Origin: Seiridium cupressi
Lineage: Eukaryota; Ascomycota; Sordariomycetes; Amphisphaeriales; Sporocadaceae
Direction of reading: 5' to 3'
NCBI GenBank assembly: GCA_036674765.1
Contig: JARVKI010000001.1
Coordinates: 558,001 to 622,000, forward strand
DNA: 64,000 nucleotides
A program made the position numbers and the translations under genes. The notes beneath the pieces were generated by a model. It ran no database searches. It was not told the origin of the DNA and saw only the letters and a list, made by a program, of their open reading frames with translations. Positions 33,377 through 45,356 of this stretch are shown piece after piece. Numbering within the stretch: the first letter of the stretch is position 1; each line of letters opens with the position of its first letter.

Positions 33377-36300
33377 TGCATGAAAACTCAGTACGCGAGA
33401 CGTATTTGACGCCGTTCGATTGATTGACGTTGGATTTTCTGACAAAAAACAATGGTAAGCTGAGCACAAGACGACACAAGCACAGAATTTTAGTACGGAT
33501 TGCCCTATGAAAGGTGTGGGGTTTCTAGGGAGGGACGGACAAGGGTATCATTAGTACATCAATTAAAACTAGTTACGACACCGAGCAGCAGGTGGATAGC
33601 CGGCTCAAGCAGATGCTGACGACACGAGTTGCAGCAAGACTAATGTGATCATTGCAGTCAGCTAAATTAACCCATCGCTTCTACTCTTAGGCAAGCAGAA
33701 TGACATTCTATGGGGCTGCAATAATGCTGCTATAGGGCCCTAGACAAGTGAAAGCTGCTCTCGCATGATCCAGCCGGATGGAATATAATACGTGTTCTTA
33801 TATTTGTATGATGATAAAGTTCATCGTGTAGGCAGCGGTCCGGCAGCTAGGACCGGTCATTTGTTCAAGCATATATGCGCCATGAATTCCAAGCGCTGAG
33901 AACCATACCGATTAACACGTCCCCGTAAGTCGACATGGTGCAAGCAAGAATGGAAGCATAGTTGGGTGTAGGTGTATTATGTAATGGGGCCGAACCTCCT
34001 ATGAGTCCTATGCCTCTCTCACAGCTATAACCACAGACACCATAATGGAAGATACGAATAGCGCGAACTGCCATGGTGAACTGGTGGCTACGTGTAGTCA
34101 GGCTCTGGCGCCAATTTAAGTCTTCCGAGTAGAACGTCAAGTCGCACAATCGATCGAAGATTCAAGCCATGCAGAATTTGCAAGGATAAGTGGATATTCG
34201 ATGTCATTCCAACAGATATCGCGGCAGAGAATCCGATTGACTAAAAGCGTGGCTTATAGATGATTCTGGTGTGGTGATAAAACTTTGGTGAAAATTACAG
34301 AGCAGTTTGACCTTGGCTTGGGCAGGTGAGGCACTAAACTCTGCTGTAGATTCGTGCAACAGGATCTAAGCCGATCGCACTTTCACGTCATTTCGGGTAT
34401 GAGAGACAAGCTTGCAGTACTGCTTTCGGCGCAATCAAAGTTACAATTGCCTGAGATACGACAACATCCTCTCCGGCGATTGCAGTAGCATCAGTCAAGG
34501 GCTGGCTCAATTGGCGGACGCTGCCCTCCCTTCTATGGAGTAGCCCTAGCGCAGTTGCCCCGGGGCAAGCGCGCAGGAACTCCAGCGCCCTGATCTCGAA
34601 AGTGGAAAGCGCATCACACAAGCCGCATTCTATACACAATCGATAAGAAGTTGCACTTATAGCCATGTCCTCTGTATCCCCATCAAATGGATTGTCGTTT
34701 CAACTTAGCTGAAATAGGGTGGCCTGTCTCGTACTATTCGTTAAAGTATCACCGGGTCGCAATTGTTGAAAACGATCGATTACTTTCGTAAAACGTCGTC
34801 CTGATGCCATTCATATTTTCATATTGAATGTTATGTACGATTCGCATAAGAGACTTCAAAGACTACCGAGTAGCATGGCAATTGATGGATAGGCTTACCA
34901 CGTATCCAGTCGTGATACTAGCACAAAACAGCAGGTAGCCTCCGCGTGGGTGAGGAGTCTTGCTACGCTCATACTGGTAACACTACTTGGTACCGATTTG
35001 TGAACTACCAAACCAAGTAAGAAGCCTTCCCCGAAGACTGTGTCGCAGAAAACCCCGACTCGAGCATGGGACTGCGTTCCTGGGTCCCCTTGTGCCCCTG
35101 GACAGACCCAGAAACACGCGCTCTGCTGGAGAACAAGCTCTGTCTGCGTAGAGGACAGACTTAAGACAACCCCTCTGAACCATAATTACGGGAACTCAAG
35201 TAGGTCCGAGGTTTACCCGTCTTGCTAGGGTCTTGCCAAGTCCCTCAGACAAACTGCAGCCAACATACTCATCCACCGAAGAGGGGTAGCGTCCAGCGGA
35301 GCCCACAACCCTCCTATATGTCCATAACGCCGAAAGCACCTCAACAATTGATCAACAGGTTCGGTAGCTAAGAGGTATAGCGTGGGATTGCAGTTCTCTT
35401 CATCTGGAACATCCTAAGGTCACGTGTTCGATCCACGTTCGAACCTACAAGTTGAAAGATGTATTTTTTTAGAATCTGTTCTTCCATTTTTGTTTTTTTG
35501 CTGATTTAGTCGCGGGTCATCGAGACAGCTCGCGTGTGCATGTCTACGTACACATATTTCCGTGGACCTATTGGGTATTGTTTCGTATTACGAAGCGCTA
35601 TCAGGAATATTTGGTCCACAGGATCGACGTGGTATAGTCACGGCATATAGTCGACGGCTATAGACATGTCAACAAAGCAGCGACTCGTTATCGGTGTTCC
35701 AGCTTTGATTGTATGCAATTATCATTACTCTGAGCTCGAATTTGGCTTGTCTTGGGCTGCTATACTGCTAAATGTAATTGTGTTGTGTCGTGAAACTTTT
35801 CTGTCAGTTGCCTCAAAAATCACTTCCCATCAATCACAATTGGTTAGCAGGACACAAAAGTGATTCGCTGTGCGAATCTTCAATAATTCAGTCCTGACTT
35901 GGGTAGGGTTGGAAACTCCCATTAACAGCGGCGTACAGTGAACTTTGATGGTTACATAGTTCAATGAAGGTGCTCTGGGGTCAGATTGGCCAAGCTTTAA
36001 CAAAGTCAGCACATCAAATTTACTCTACAAGGGAAGTATTCAAGGAAATAAGGACACATATGATAATATAGCTCATTTAAGTTTCAAAATTCGCAGAAAA
36101 ATGTAGCAGAATTGATCGCTGCGAGCATTTTTGGGTTCACTGCTTGGAGACGGCATAACATACCCACACTCGCTGGGTAATCTATACGCACCGCTAATTA
36201 CGTAAAATTCGAAAACTCAAGGAACACAGGCTCCTCATGTAGGATGAGTTTGAAATCTTTTGGATTTCTTTCAAAAATTCCTTTTTACAATCAGGATTGA

Positions 36301-36662
36301 TGCAACGTAAAACCACCTCCACAAATGCCCAAATGGCGGACAACTGCAGATCTTATGCTTGCTAACATATGACAAATAAACTCATACTGTAGTTTAGAGA
36401 CTTGTTAAAAATGCCTTGCCTGCCTTATTTCTCCAGGTAGGTATATAACTAAACAAGACAGGGAGAATCTTTGAAGGAATTAACGCAGACCCTAAGCTGC
36501 CGATTTTATCAAGATGGACCAGTTACCGGTGTCAACAGGAACGAAATTAAAGGAGCTGTTAACACGTACGGCCTCAATGAAGCAGCAAGATCTCAAGTGT
36601 CAAATGTGACTCGCATTACGTTAATTATTTAAGCATTCTCCATCGCTAATCTATATGCACTC
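33377..36662. other. 3.3 kb gene desert holding only a tRNA
   Basis: The only supported gene is the tRNA-Cys at 35358-35446. An ORF on the minus strand at 34388-34666 (92 codons) has no recognisable domain. The right part (about 36040-36650) is AT-rich. Together with FMO on one side and a permease on the other, it looks like an accessory or insertion-prone zone. Confidence 0.5.
35358..35446 (+). tRNA. tRNA-Cys (anticodon GCA) with a 17-nt intron
   Basis: The acceptor arm GGTTCGG pairs with TCGAACC (one G-T) and is followed by discriminator T73, typical of tRNA-Cys. The D arm is GCTA-AGAGGTA-TAGC. The anticodon stem TGGGA/TCCTA encloses TTGCAG plus A, giving anticodon GCA at 34-36. A 17-nt intron (35394-35410) sits at the canonical place after position 37. 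The T arm is ACGTG-TTCGATC-CACGT. The mature length is 72 nt. A T-rich run (tattttttta) follows within 20 nt as a Pol III terminator. Confidence 0.93.
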
Positions 36663-38430
36663 TTAATAAACATATTTGTAGTCAACCTGATCGTCCAACT
36701 CTTCGCCTGGTTGTAAAGCAGCAATCTTTCTATCAATCTTCTTATTGTGCATAATGAAAATGATCATGGTCAACAACATCACCGGAAAGGCGAGTGCAGT
36801 AATGCCGAGCCCGGTACCAAACCCAACAGGATAACGAGGCGACTGAGTAGTGATGAAGACATTGCTGCTGACGAAATTGGCACAGTTACCAATACCCAAC
36901 AGAATCGCAGTGCCAAAGGACTGGGATGCTCGTCCGCGGAGGTTGGCAGTCAGCATACCAATGTACATAGGCATACACACAAAGGTGCCGAAGCTGATGA
37001 GAAATTGGGCAAAATATCGGACGCCGGGCGGGTTTACTTGAAGCAGATGAATGATCCATCCAACCACACTAACAAGGATAGCGGGCAGGATGAAGGGCCA
37101 TCGCATGTTGAGGCGGCCAGATAAGAGGGTGGTGGTTAGCGCGCCGACAATGCCGATGACCCACACAGGAATCGTCATGACTTGAGCGCGGCGCGCCGTC
37201 CAGCCCAACTGACTCAAGATCGTGGGGTTGAAGGAGCTAAGGGATCCAGCAGACATGTCGGCACAGAAGAAGAGAAGCGTACTGAGCGGCTGTTAGCACG
37301 GGGCTAAGGGGGGTTGAAGACGGCCGACTTACAGTAGCCAGACCTTGTAATCAAACACGATCTTAACCCAGTTGACCTTGGCACCCATCACTTGTTTCTC
37401 CTGGCCCTTGTCCAGTTGAAGACGAGCCAGTAGCTGGATTTGGTCTTCCTTGCTCAACCATTTGTCCTGAGCTGGGAAATGTGGCGTGAAAATGAAGATA
37501 AAGACTGAAATGACGATAGTGATGAGGCCCTCAACCAAAAAAATCCTATTCTTTGTTAGCAATCGTTCATTGGCTTGCCTCGATGAGTGACTGACCAACT
37601 CCAGCCTGCCAGGCCGGCAGTTCCACTCAGGTCCATCAGCGCATAGGCAAGAAGCTATACTCTCGTGTTAGTTTTATGGTTCGGGTATACCAGTATAACT
37701 GAGGACTTACACCACTGAAGCAAGAACCACACTGTCCAAAGGCGAAGAAAAGAGCGAACCGCAAGGAAAGCTCCTTCTTTCGGTAGTATGAGGCGATCAA
37801 TAGACCAGCGCCTGCGGGTAGGCCCGTCTCCACAATGCCCATCAAGAAACGAATAGCGAGAAGTCCTTCATAGGACTTGGTGAGACCTTGACACATGGCC
37901 AGGATGCCTACAAGCTGGTTAGCAACATGGAGAATGTCGACTGGTGATGGTGACTTACCTAGGATAAGCATTTGCGAGCCTAAGAACAGGTTCGGTTTGA
38001 TCCACCGAAGACCCATAATCCAGTTACTCGGGACTTCGAAAAGGACCTAAACTCTATATTAGTCCCAAGTCCGGTCTTGCCAGGCGATTCTGGGCGTACT
38101 TACAAATGGGATATAGAAGATCCATAGGGCCGTGTTGAAGCCGGTCGACGGCATGCTCAGGCCTTTCTCCAACCCGGCTAACCGAGCATTGGCAATGTTG
38201 GTTCTGTCCAGGAAGCAGACCAGGTACAACAAGCCCATCACTGGAGTGATCTTGAGATCAATTTTGTTGGTCAGTCGGCGGTCGGCTTTGGCATCGAGAT
38301 GGTAGATTTCCGTGGCCATGTCCTGGCTCTCAGAACTGGCCGAGGAATTGGCAACGACATTGTCCGAAGCAAGCTTCTTGTCCAACGGATGTGCCTCGCC
38401 GAGCACGGCCTTCTCGAGAGAGGCCGCCAT
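36663..38430 (-). CDS. MFS anion:cation symporter, Dal5/allantoate-permease-like
   Basis: Plasma-membrane transporter of the anion:cation symporter group (Dal5, Tna1, Vht1 relatives), usually importing small organic anions such as allantoate, ureidosuccinate, nicotinate or dipeptides. Six exons, 38430-38104, 38046-37959, 37907-37711, 37654-37596, 37545-37333 and 37281-36663, give 500 aa. A hydrophilic N-terminus is followed by KITPVMGLLYLVCFLDRTNIANARLAG, the family's first helix with DRTNIGNA. VLFEVPSNW, RFLMGIVETGLPAG and a central loop come next, then the second six helices and a charged tail ending VDYKYVY. All five introns (50-57 nt) are phase consistent. A TATA box lies 118 bp upstream. 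Exact substrate unknown. Confidence 0.88.
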
Positions 38431-38547
38431 ATTGTCAATTGCTCGCGTCGTCGTCGTTGTCGTCTTCGTCGTCGGCGGCGCAGTTGATGGTAATGACTCC
38501 CTGGTGCAAGAAGCGAGCGAGTCAGTGTCGGCCGGCGCGTCGGGGGG

Positions 38548-38553
38548 TTTATA
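38548..38553 (-). promoter_or_regulatory. TATA box of the Dal5-like permease
   Basis: TATAAA on the minus strand 118 bp before the ATG at 38430, bordered by GC-rich sequence, so it stands out as a core promoter element. Confidence 0.45.
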
Positions 38554-39520
38554 TCCTACACATGCGCCATTGAATCTGAATTCGCGTGCCCAGCTAACGG
38601 GAGGACAGGAACATCCCGAGTCCCTAAGAACCAATCTTCTGAACCCTTTGCACAGGCTTGGGTTAGACGCCACCGACCAATCTAAGCTGTCTACGGGGTA
38701 GAAATAGTGGACATCAACATGGACGAGACCCCTGCTGGCCCACAAATTGCAGTCTAGTGTTATCAATGGTGGAGATGCTAATGAGCAAGTCGGCAAACGA
38801 CTACCGGCGATACAGCCTGAATCTCATCCGCGGGCAGGATTCGATCTGGAAATTCCGTGAGCTAGAGTCCGTCTGGTGTCACGACCATAGATCCGGGTCC
38901 TTAGGGCTGTTGCTGACGGATAGATCTTTCGCTACCGAGGAATACTTATATGACTCGCCGGTCCTGTGGATCCGTGGCTTGCTCGTCGCGCAAACCGAGG
39001 CTGAAGACCCGGATGTCACCTTACCTATAAGAGGGAGCATATGGCGGGGAGATTACGTTACCTACAAGGTGTACATGGTCTGGACTGGGGCAACGAGTGG
39101 CAGGCTGTCGGCGATAGGTTACAAGCTTCCTGCTTATCACTTTCATGATATGATCCCCAGATACATCTCAAGGTGAATGCTGTCCGTTTGATTATACCGA
39201 GGTAATTACGGTAAAGCACAAGGTGTATCTTTCGAGTAAGAGACCAAATGTTCTTGTATTTGCCCGTAAAGGCCTAGAACTTGAATGCTTACTACTTATT
39301 ATGTGTTCACCGCGGCGTCTTCGACCCTTGTTCACCTTCACTTTTCTTCGATCTCCCTCTTCGGTTCCTGGAGGACTTTACCAATAGTCTGAATAGCTTC
39401 AATACAACTGGTTGGGGACACTTGGAAGAGATCATCCTTGAAAAAGGAAACGAGCTTCTTGGTAGTCCAATCGTCAAGCTCAGCTTCGAGGGTCGCTCGG
39501 TACTCATCGGGATTGTTGTT
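38554..39520. other. Intergenic stretch, no convincing gene
   Basis: A 139-codon plus-strand ORF (38757-39176) is present but shows no domain or signal and overlaps the permease upstream region. I treat it as chance. Confidence 0.4.
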
Positions 39521-40332
39521 CTATAGTCGCCCAGTGTTCACGAAAAACCCCCTCACATTTGCCACAGTGACTTCCTCGAGGCGACCTGATTTGACAAGCC
39601 ATCGCAAATTATTTGTGACCTGCAAGATTCTCAGCATTATATCTCTTTCTTGGCACATACGGCGGAAATACTTACAGCAGCCTGCGGGCCGACATTCTTG
39701 ATATGATTCCACGCTTCGATGTATTCTGACCAACTGTCAATCCAGCCTTGGCTTCCTGGAAAAGTTGAATCCCTGGATATGCCTCGCGCTTCCTGTCGAC
39801 CCGGGGACTCTCTAAGCAAACGCTGCATACTTTCTTTCTCTTTCTTTGCGCGAGCCAATTCGAGTTTAAGCTCTTTCATCTGCTCCAGGACTTGGTTGTG
39901 CTCCCGGACTGAAATACAGTTATCATGATTCATGGAAACAATCTGATTCTTTCCGTTGATGGGAAGGTTTGGGTCCGTCATTTTAGCAGTCATCGACTCT
40001 GGCTCAGGAATAGCATTTCCAACAGCCCACAATCTGATTTGGAGCCGCCACTGATGGGCGAGCTCTTCGGTATGTGAAACATGCATATGACAGAGGCTGG
40101 CTCGGGCTAGATCGTCAATTTCAGGCGATTTAAGAACTTTGTAGGGGTTCTTTCCGGCAAGGTCGTCTAGTCTTTCTGTATATGACTCGATCTTCCGCTG
40201 GGCGATAACTTTTTGACATCGGCGGTTTCTGGTGGTGTGGTCAAAGGTGCAAGTAATGGAGCCAGTGTCAGCGTTTCTCAATTTCAAAACCTTTTCTGCA
40301 TCCCACCGCTTATGCTGATCCACGGGTATCAT
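39521..40332 (-). CDS. Hypothetical protein, possible coiled coil
   Basis: Function not recognised. Two exons, 40332-39676 and 39619-39521 (GTAAGT donor, 56-nt intron), give 251 aa. The N-terminal part has ITCTFDHTTRNRRCQKVIAQRKI, a Cys/basic pattern. A run of heptad-like charged residues (HNQVLEQMKELKLELARAKKEKESMQRLL, about residues 140-170) suggests a coiled coil. The C-terminal part is Trp-rich (WIDSWSEYIEAWNHIKN) and continues through the junction as VTNNLRWLVKSGRLEEV. There is no signal peptide. The start at the first ATG (40332) is preferred over an upstream TTG extension. It may be a lineage-specific gene. It is flanked by about 0.5 kb of empty sequence before the regulator gene. Confidence 0.6.
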
Positions 40333-40877
40333 CTTGTTTCGGTTAATTTGGATAAAATAGAAACTCCAAAATAATTTTGGTCTGTAGAAACAGCACAAGA
40401 GATGAGTGGTCAAGCATACGCCTAGAGAAATGGTCTCGGGGGCAGAAAATCATGTATTTCACAAGCTATTTATATTTCCAGACGAAGCGTCATGTGGAAG
40501 CAAAACGCGGAAGTCGTGATACAGAAGACTGCATGGTGATGTATCGAGCATTCCGTCATCTCCGAAATCTCTCTTCCGCAGACAAAGAAATCACCAGATC
40601 TAGGCGCCAATGCCCACTGATGACGAAATGCACGATTGAACTTCTTCATTACCAGAAAACACTGGAACCTCCTACAACTTCAGCATTATTCTTGACTCTA
40701 AATGTCTAATTGCCTGCAGAAAGACTTTACCCATGATTGACATAGCCGAATATTGGCCACTTTATGCGACCACCTCACACCAACGCGCTCAACACAGGTG
40801 CTTATATGGACAACGCTTGCTGTATCATGCTGAAAGAAGAATGCGTGTCGCTTGTTCCAGCTAGAGAAATGTGAAAC
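40333..40877. other. Intergenic stretch, no gene seen
   Basis: Separates the hypothetical gene from the 3' end of the Zn2Cys6 regulator. Only short ORFs, no features recognised. Confidence 0.45.
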
Positions 40878-43469
40878 TTATGATTCTGGCAGTTCTACCC
40901 AACTCTCCATATTCATAAAGTCATATTGGATAGCCGTGGTGTTCCAATCTGTGTAAGAGGGTGCAATGCCAGCAAGTCCACTTGTCTTGACATGGCCAAC
41001 CACTTCCTCTATGTCAAGTTTATCTCTAGCGCCCTCCGCGATTGCGCGTTCGTAGTCAAGAATAACCGAGATCAGATCAGCGCCTCTTTTTGCGACAGAG
41101 CTGTAAACACCTATCCTGCGGAGACATGGCAAGAATTCTGTAAGAAGTTGTCTCATTTCCATCTTCTCGAATATTCCATCTGCTTTCTCTGACGAGAATA
41201 GTACCCCGAACAGTAGTGCGACCGCAGCTGCTACCAGGTTGTTGTTGTTAGTCCACATTTTCTTGAAGACTAGGGATTCATCGTCGTCTGGCCATTCTAT
41301 GAATGTCCTAAGACTACTTCGCGCAGCAGCAAGACAGGATATCTAGACAACCATCCGTCAGTCTCATTGATTGTTACGTTAGGACATGGACAACACGTCA
41401 TGTCTTACCCTCGTCACTGAGTAGGTGTCATCTCGAAAGCTCTTCAGCTGGAAATGCCTGTGTATTGTGAAGTACTATTTGGAATATTAATCTTGGTGCT
41501 AGTAGCAAACGAATGAGGTCACATACAGATCTAGCAAAGGATATAGCGAACAGTCTTCTCAGGTGCGGTACGGAACTAGGCCACTCTGGGCGCAGAGGAG
41601 CATCCATCCGCAGGAAGTCCGGACGCCTGTTCCAAAGTTGTTGAAGTTCTGCATTTGCTTTTAAAACCTCGTCATATAGGCCTCGAACTTTGCTTGGGTC
41701 ACTCCCTGGGTGCCCGTGGCGGCACATCTTGTCGTGAGTTTTGTAGATGAGTATAGCAACTGGCTAACCTTAGTCATGCAATCCTAAATGAAAGATAGGA
41801 GACGTACTGTGATTATGTATACCGGCCCAGCTGGATTGAGTCAAGACACTGGAGTCCAGTGCCCTTACGCCATACTTGCCGCACATCTCCCTTGGGTCCT
41901 CGAGGCAGTTCAGCGGTGGAGGAGTGTTGAAGTGGAGAGCGTTGATTGTGAACATGTTTCCATATGGTATCTGCACTGTACCATCCCGAGTCAGCCTTCA
42001 CTGCGTCCGGTCTGCAGTTATGGAGAGGGGGTAGTATCCGCCATTTCCAGTCTGGCTTAATTCACCTTCCTTGAAGCCCGAAGTCTTCACCATCGACGTT
42101 TCAAAATCATTGGAAGTGACTTACTCCAATCCTGCTTAATTAAAAACCACCACACTCTTTTCTTGACTTCCCGCGCGATAGGGTCTTGGCTTGGTCCCGA
42201 TTCGGGGCCAAGACGATTTATATCGAGAGACTGAGCAATACGAGTCGTGCTTGACAGTAAAACGAACACGAAATCGCTCTGACCCAGATTATGCCCAACC
42301 TTTTATTTTATTTTTCATGTTAGTAACTGGAGCATACAAGTGCAGTATCTCTCTCAACAAGGGACTGAACGCGAGGGAAGTACCTGGATTACAAGGCAGA
42401 CCGCCTGTGTGGCATGCAAAGAGTGGACGCCCATAAAGTCGGCGGTGTGCAGAGCTTCAATGGTTCTTGTATACAGAAACTCCACGGTTGATTCTACAAG
42501 TACACTGATGAGTATGACTACTGGGCACTCATATCCGAGGAGGGTACACTAACTTTGGGGTAGTAGGTCCACAGAGGCGAGTAACGTCTCTGGGCCATGA
42601 AACGCAGTGTGCTTCTCTGAATTAGCCGGCGCTCATGAATCAGGGCGCCACACCTACACAGAGGAACGCATAGAACAAGGCGATCCACGCACGGCTCTTG
42701 AACGTGTACCGATTGAACGCTGCTTCGCACTCGTCTACGAAGGTTGGCATATGCTGCATTACCAAAACAAAATCAGTCTTTCCGTCTAGTAATGAGTAGG
42801 GCTTTGCGGCTGGTTGAATGTCTCACTCGCATCAAGGTAACCCGCGGGCTTCTCAGTGGCATAACAAATTGATAGATTAAAATTTTCTTCTTCTTCTTCT
42901 TCTTCTTCTTCTTTCTTTTCTTCTCAATCTATACTTACAAGTACATTATGTATCCACGCGAGGTTTCTAGAATGATAGTCTAGCAGTATTCGTGCTTGAT
43001 CTAACGTTACTAGAAAATCAACTTCGGCGGGGAGCCATCCAGAGCCAACATCTCCGGTGGTTGTTGCGGAAAGGGATTGCATGTTGAGGATCCTCTGACG
43101 GCCCAGGGCCAAGTTCTCTAGCGTCACGGGAGCATCGTCTGGTACGGCGGCACTTGGATGCTGTGACTTGAAGGTGTCCGGGGAAGAGCCATCGCATAGG
43201 GACTCGACGGTCAACGGACTACCGGAAAGGTCGGATCCAAGCGAGAGGGAGCCCGTGGCTGTCGCGGCTCCATGGCTTGAAGTCTCACCGATCGACGGGG
43301 CACGTTGCTGCTTCTTGCGAACGATGACCTTCTCGCGCGCACAAGTCGCTTCGAGTCCCCGATCCAGGCACGAGGTACACGGTATCGTCTTGGAACAGCG
43401 GAGTTTTCTCCGTGTACATTCACTACACGATAGGGGTTTGCGTTGCGACACTCTTGGGGTGAAAGACAT
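40878..43469 (-). CDS. Zn2Cys6 transcription factor with fungal-specific TF domain
   Basis: DNA-binding regulator. Residues 15-44 form the binuclear zinc cluster, spacing C-2-C-6-C-5-C-2-C-8-C (CSECTRRKLRC..C..C..C). The middle carries the fungal-specific transcription factor domain with VKKRVWWFLIKQDW, FTINALHFNTPPPL and a Y-DE-like YDEVLKANAEL. My model has nine exons: 43469-42939, 42753-42658, 42614-42550, 42504-42384, 42299-42125, 41975-41808, 41759-41527, 41447-41409 and 41342-40878; 630 aa. Phase is kept throughout. The 43-nt second intron and the tiny eighth exon are the weakest points. The C-terminus ends in NTTAIQYDFMNMESWVELP, typical of these activators. It lies directly downstream of, and parallel to, the dehydrogenase gene, so it may control that gene and the nitrilase. 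Confidence 0.82.
42885..42925 (+). repeat. TTC microsatellite in regulator intron 1
   Basis: About nine uninterrupted TTC units followed by a mixed T/C tract, within the 185-nt first intron of the Zn2Cys6 gene. On the transcribed strand it is a GAA repeat close to the donor site. Confidence 0.9.
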
Positions 43470-43632
43470 GGCGAAGGTCTAGTTGCCTCGTCCGATATTG
43501 GTGAGTAAACTTGTCGTCGTTGGACAACCATGGCGGCGACGGACCGACGGACGCAGGCTGGGATGGCCTTCTCTCCGCCATAATCTCCGCTCCGGTGAGT
43601 GGAGCAGCAACCGCCAACCGCTAAGCTCGACC

Positions 43633-43664
43633 TCAGGGTCTCAGGGTCTCAGGGTCTCAGGGTC
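43633..43664 (+). repeat. Four tandem copies of TCAGGGTC
   Basis: Exact 8-bp unit repeated four times between the start of the Zn2Cys6 gene (43469) and the end of the dehydrogenase gene (43921). It lies about 160 bp upstream of the regulator ATG and so sits in its promoter. Confidence 0.93.
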
Positions 43665-43920
43665 TACACGCGGCCGCTGCCCAGGTTTCGCTGGCCGAAT
43701 TGGGTTGCGAGACGCTAGCCCATGGGGCTTCAAGGCCCTGGAGGGCATGAATGATGAATACTACACCTACAAGTCGAGGCGCGGCAGTTGTCAAAACGAA
43801 CGTCAATCAGACTTTCAGTGTGCATGGCACGTGCGACTCTCAATTACATATGTAGCAGTCTGCATCTTGGATTTTCGTAGGTAGTCACGGCATCGTTCGT
43901 ATTGATCTGGGACCAGGCCA

Positions 43921-44806
43921 TCACCAGGGTATTGGCCCCTCTTTGTTGGTGAAGGTCCCTGTTTCCCCTCCAGCATCTAAAGTCGCGAGTCTCAAGCAGT
44001 TCTTCGCCCCGTCTGTGCTGGTCAGCGCCATGGCATCTGAACCTAACCTCTCTGCCAACTGGCCATTGCTTACCTTCAATTGTGCCCATGTTCTTTTGAT
44101 CGCCTGCCAGAGCCGTGGCCGTCAGCCCGGGATCGCATGAGTTCACCTTCCAACCTTTGTCCCGGAACAGGGCTGCATAGTGAAGCATGACCATGTTCAA
44201 AGCACATTTGCTGCTTCTATACATCGGGAAGTGCCGCATAGCCGCCCTGTCCGTGGCGTCTGTCTTAACCGACAGCGAGCCCATTCTCGAGCTCATGAAC
44301 ACAATCCTTGGACTGGGGAGTGTCGACTTCTGGAGTAACGGTATCGCCGCCTCCGTGACAGCAGCGGCTCCGAAGACATTTACTGCGAAGGTCTTTTCCA
44401 TCAGCTGTCTTGGCAGGCCGATTGTGTCCAGCCCATCAAGCAGTATGCCGGCATTGTTTATGAGGACGTCCAAGCGCCCAAATTCCCCTTGTATGGCAGA
44501 AACAGCATCACTGATCGACTCGTCCGATGCAACGTCTATCTGCACAGAGGACAGCGAGCGCGAGCGCTCCTCTTCAGTAAGCTTCGCCGCAGCATCGACG
44601 CCGTCTTCAGCTTGAAGACTGCCTATGATGACATGGTAGCCTTCATAGAGCGAAGGAGTCGAAAGCTTTCGGGCAACCTCAAGTCCGATCCCGCGGTCTG
44701 CGCCCGTGATGAAGACCACGGTAGTGGCCCGAGTTCCGATTGGGGCTGGCATGGTCGGTTCGCGGTCGATCGTCGGCTCGGCGAGAAGATAACTTTGCGA
44801 TGTCAT
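43921..44806 (-). CDS. Short-chain dehydrogenase/reductase (SDR)
   Basis: NAD(P)-dependent oxidoreductase with the classical SDR fold. Two exons, 44806-44074 and 44012-43921, give 274 aa. The coenzyme motif is ITGADRGIGLEVARKL, followed by LDVLINNAGI, the catalytic Ser in IVFMSSRMG, and a YRSSKCALNMV active site (Y-x-x-x-K). DPGLTATAL follows. The 61-nt intron (donor GTAAGC, branch CTGAC, acceptor CACAG) restores GAKNCLRLATL and GETGTFTNKEGPIPW, the usual C-terminus of this fungal carbonyl-reductase-like group. Without splicing the frame runs into unrelated sequence to 43844. Divergent from the nitrilase gene with 550 bp between the ATGs. Confidence 0.88.
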
Positions 44807-45356
44807 TGGCAGAATATCGCGAAGCGTTCTACTTTGTCGCGCATTATCACTTTGACGCCTTCCTACTGCACCATGCCTCTACCTCTCCAAGTACAGCGCC
44901 TTTTAAGTTGGCTTTGCCTAGTAGCTCAGAATTCTCGTTTTGCTGGTCGTGCCTCAGCATCCAGGATTAGTTACCCACATTCCGCGGATCATGGTGGACA
45001 CCGGAAGCTCACCAAGTGGGACGTGCTTCGGCTGCAGGTCTCCAGAGATTTGTGGCTTGTTACCATTTTACACACTCACCCGCGGACGAGCCTACTGGTG
45101 CCGTCGGCTGCTCGTACCCCAGGATTCCAAACGCGACATCTTGCGGCAAAGAAGACCCGCCACGTGCTGCATATCCCGGTTCAGCACTTCCGGGAGTTGC
45201 AGAATGGATGCATAGTGACTCGGCAGATACACACCACATCTAACGATGATCATCCGCAAGATTCTTAGCAATACGAGAGAATTTCTGTTGTTGTTAATGT
45301 AGTTTCCGATCTCTGTCCAATCTGGGTGAACACGGTGATTAGGCTCGAATACCAAC
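44807..45356. promoter_or_regulatory. Shared divergent promoter region, SDR and nitrilase
   Basis: 550 bp between the divergent ATGs at 44806 and 45357. Short ORFs overlap it but nothing domain-like. I could not identify a convincing TATA box or binding-site pair. The call rests on gene geometry only. Confidence 0.4.

Noticed and set aside
34388..34666. 92-codon minus-strand ORF in the gene desert
   Set aside because: Contains a readable stretch but no recognisable family, no intron-extended continuation and no promoter. Not supported.
38757..39176. 139-codon plus-strand ORF upstream of the Dal5-like permease
   Set aside because: No domain, signal or compositional evidence, and it overlaps the permease promoter side. 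Likely chance.
42617..42653. 37-nt version of the second intron of the Zn2Cys6 gene
   Set aside because: Below a plausible intron size. The 43-nt alternative (42615-42657) keeps the frame, although it is still short.
44037..44073. 37-nt intron in the dehydrogenase gene
   Set aside because: Too short and without a branch site. The longer 61-nt intron ending at 44013 has a CTGAC branch and gives the expected GAKN sequence.
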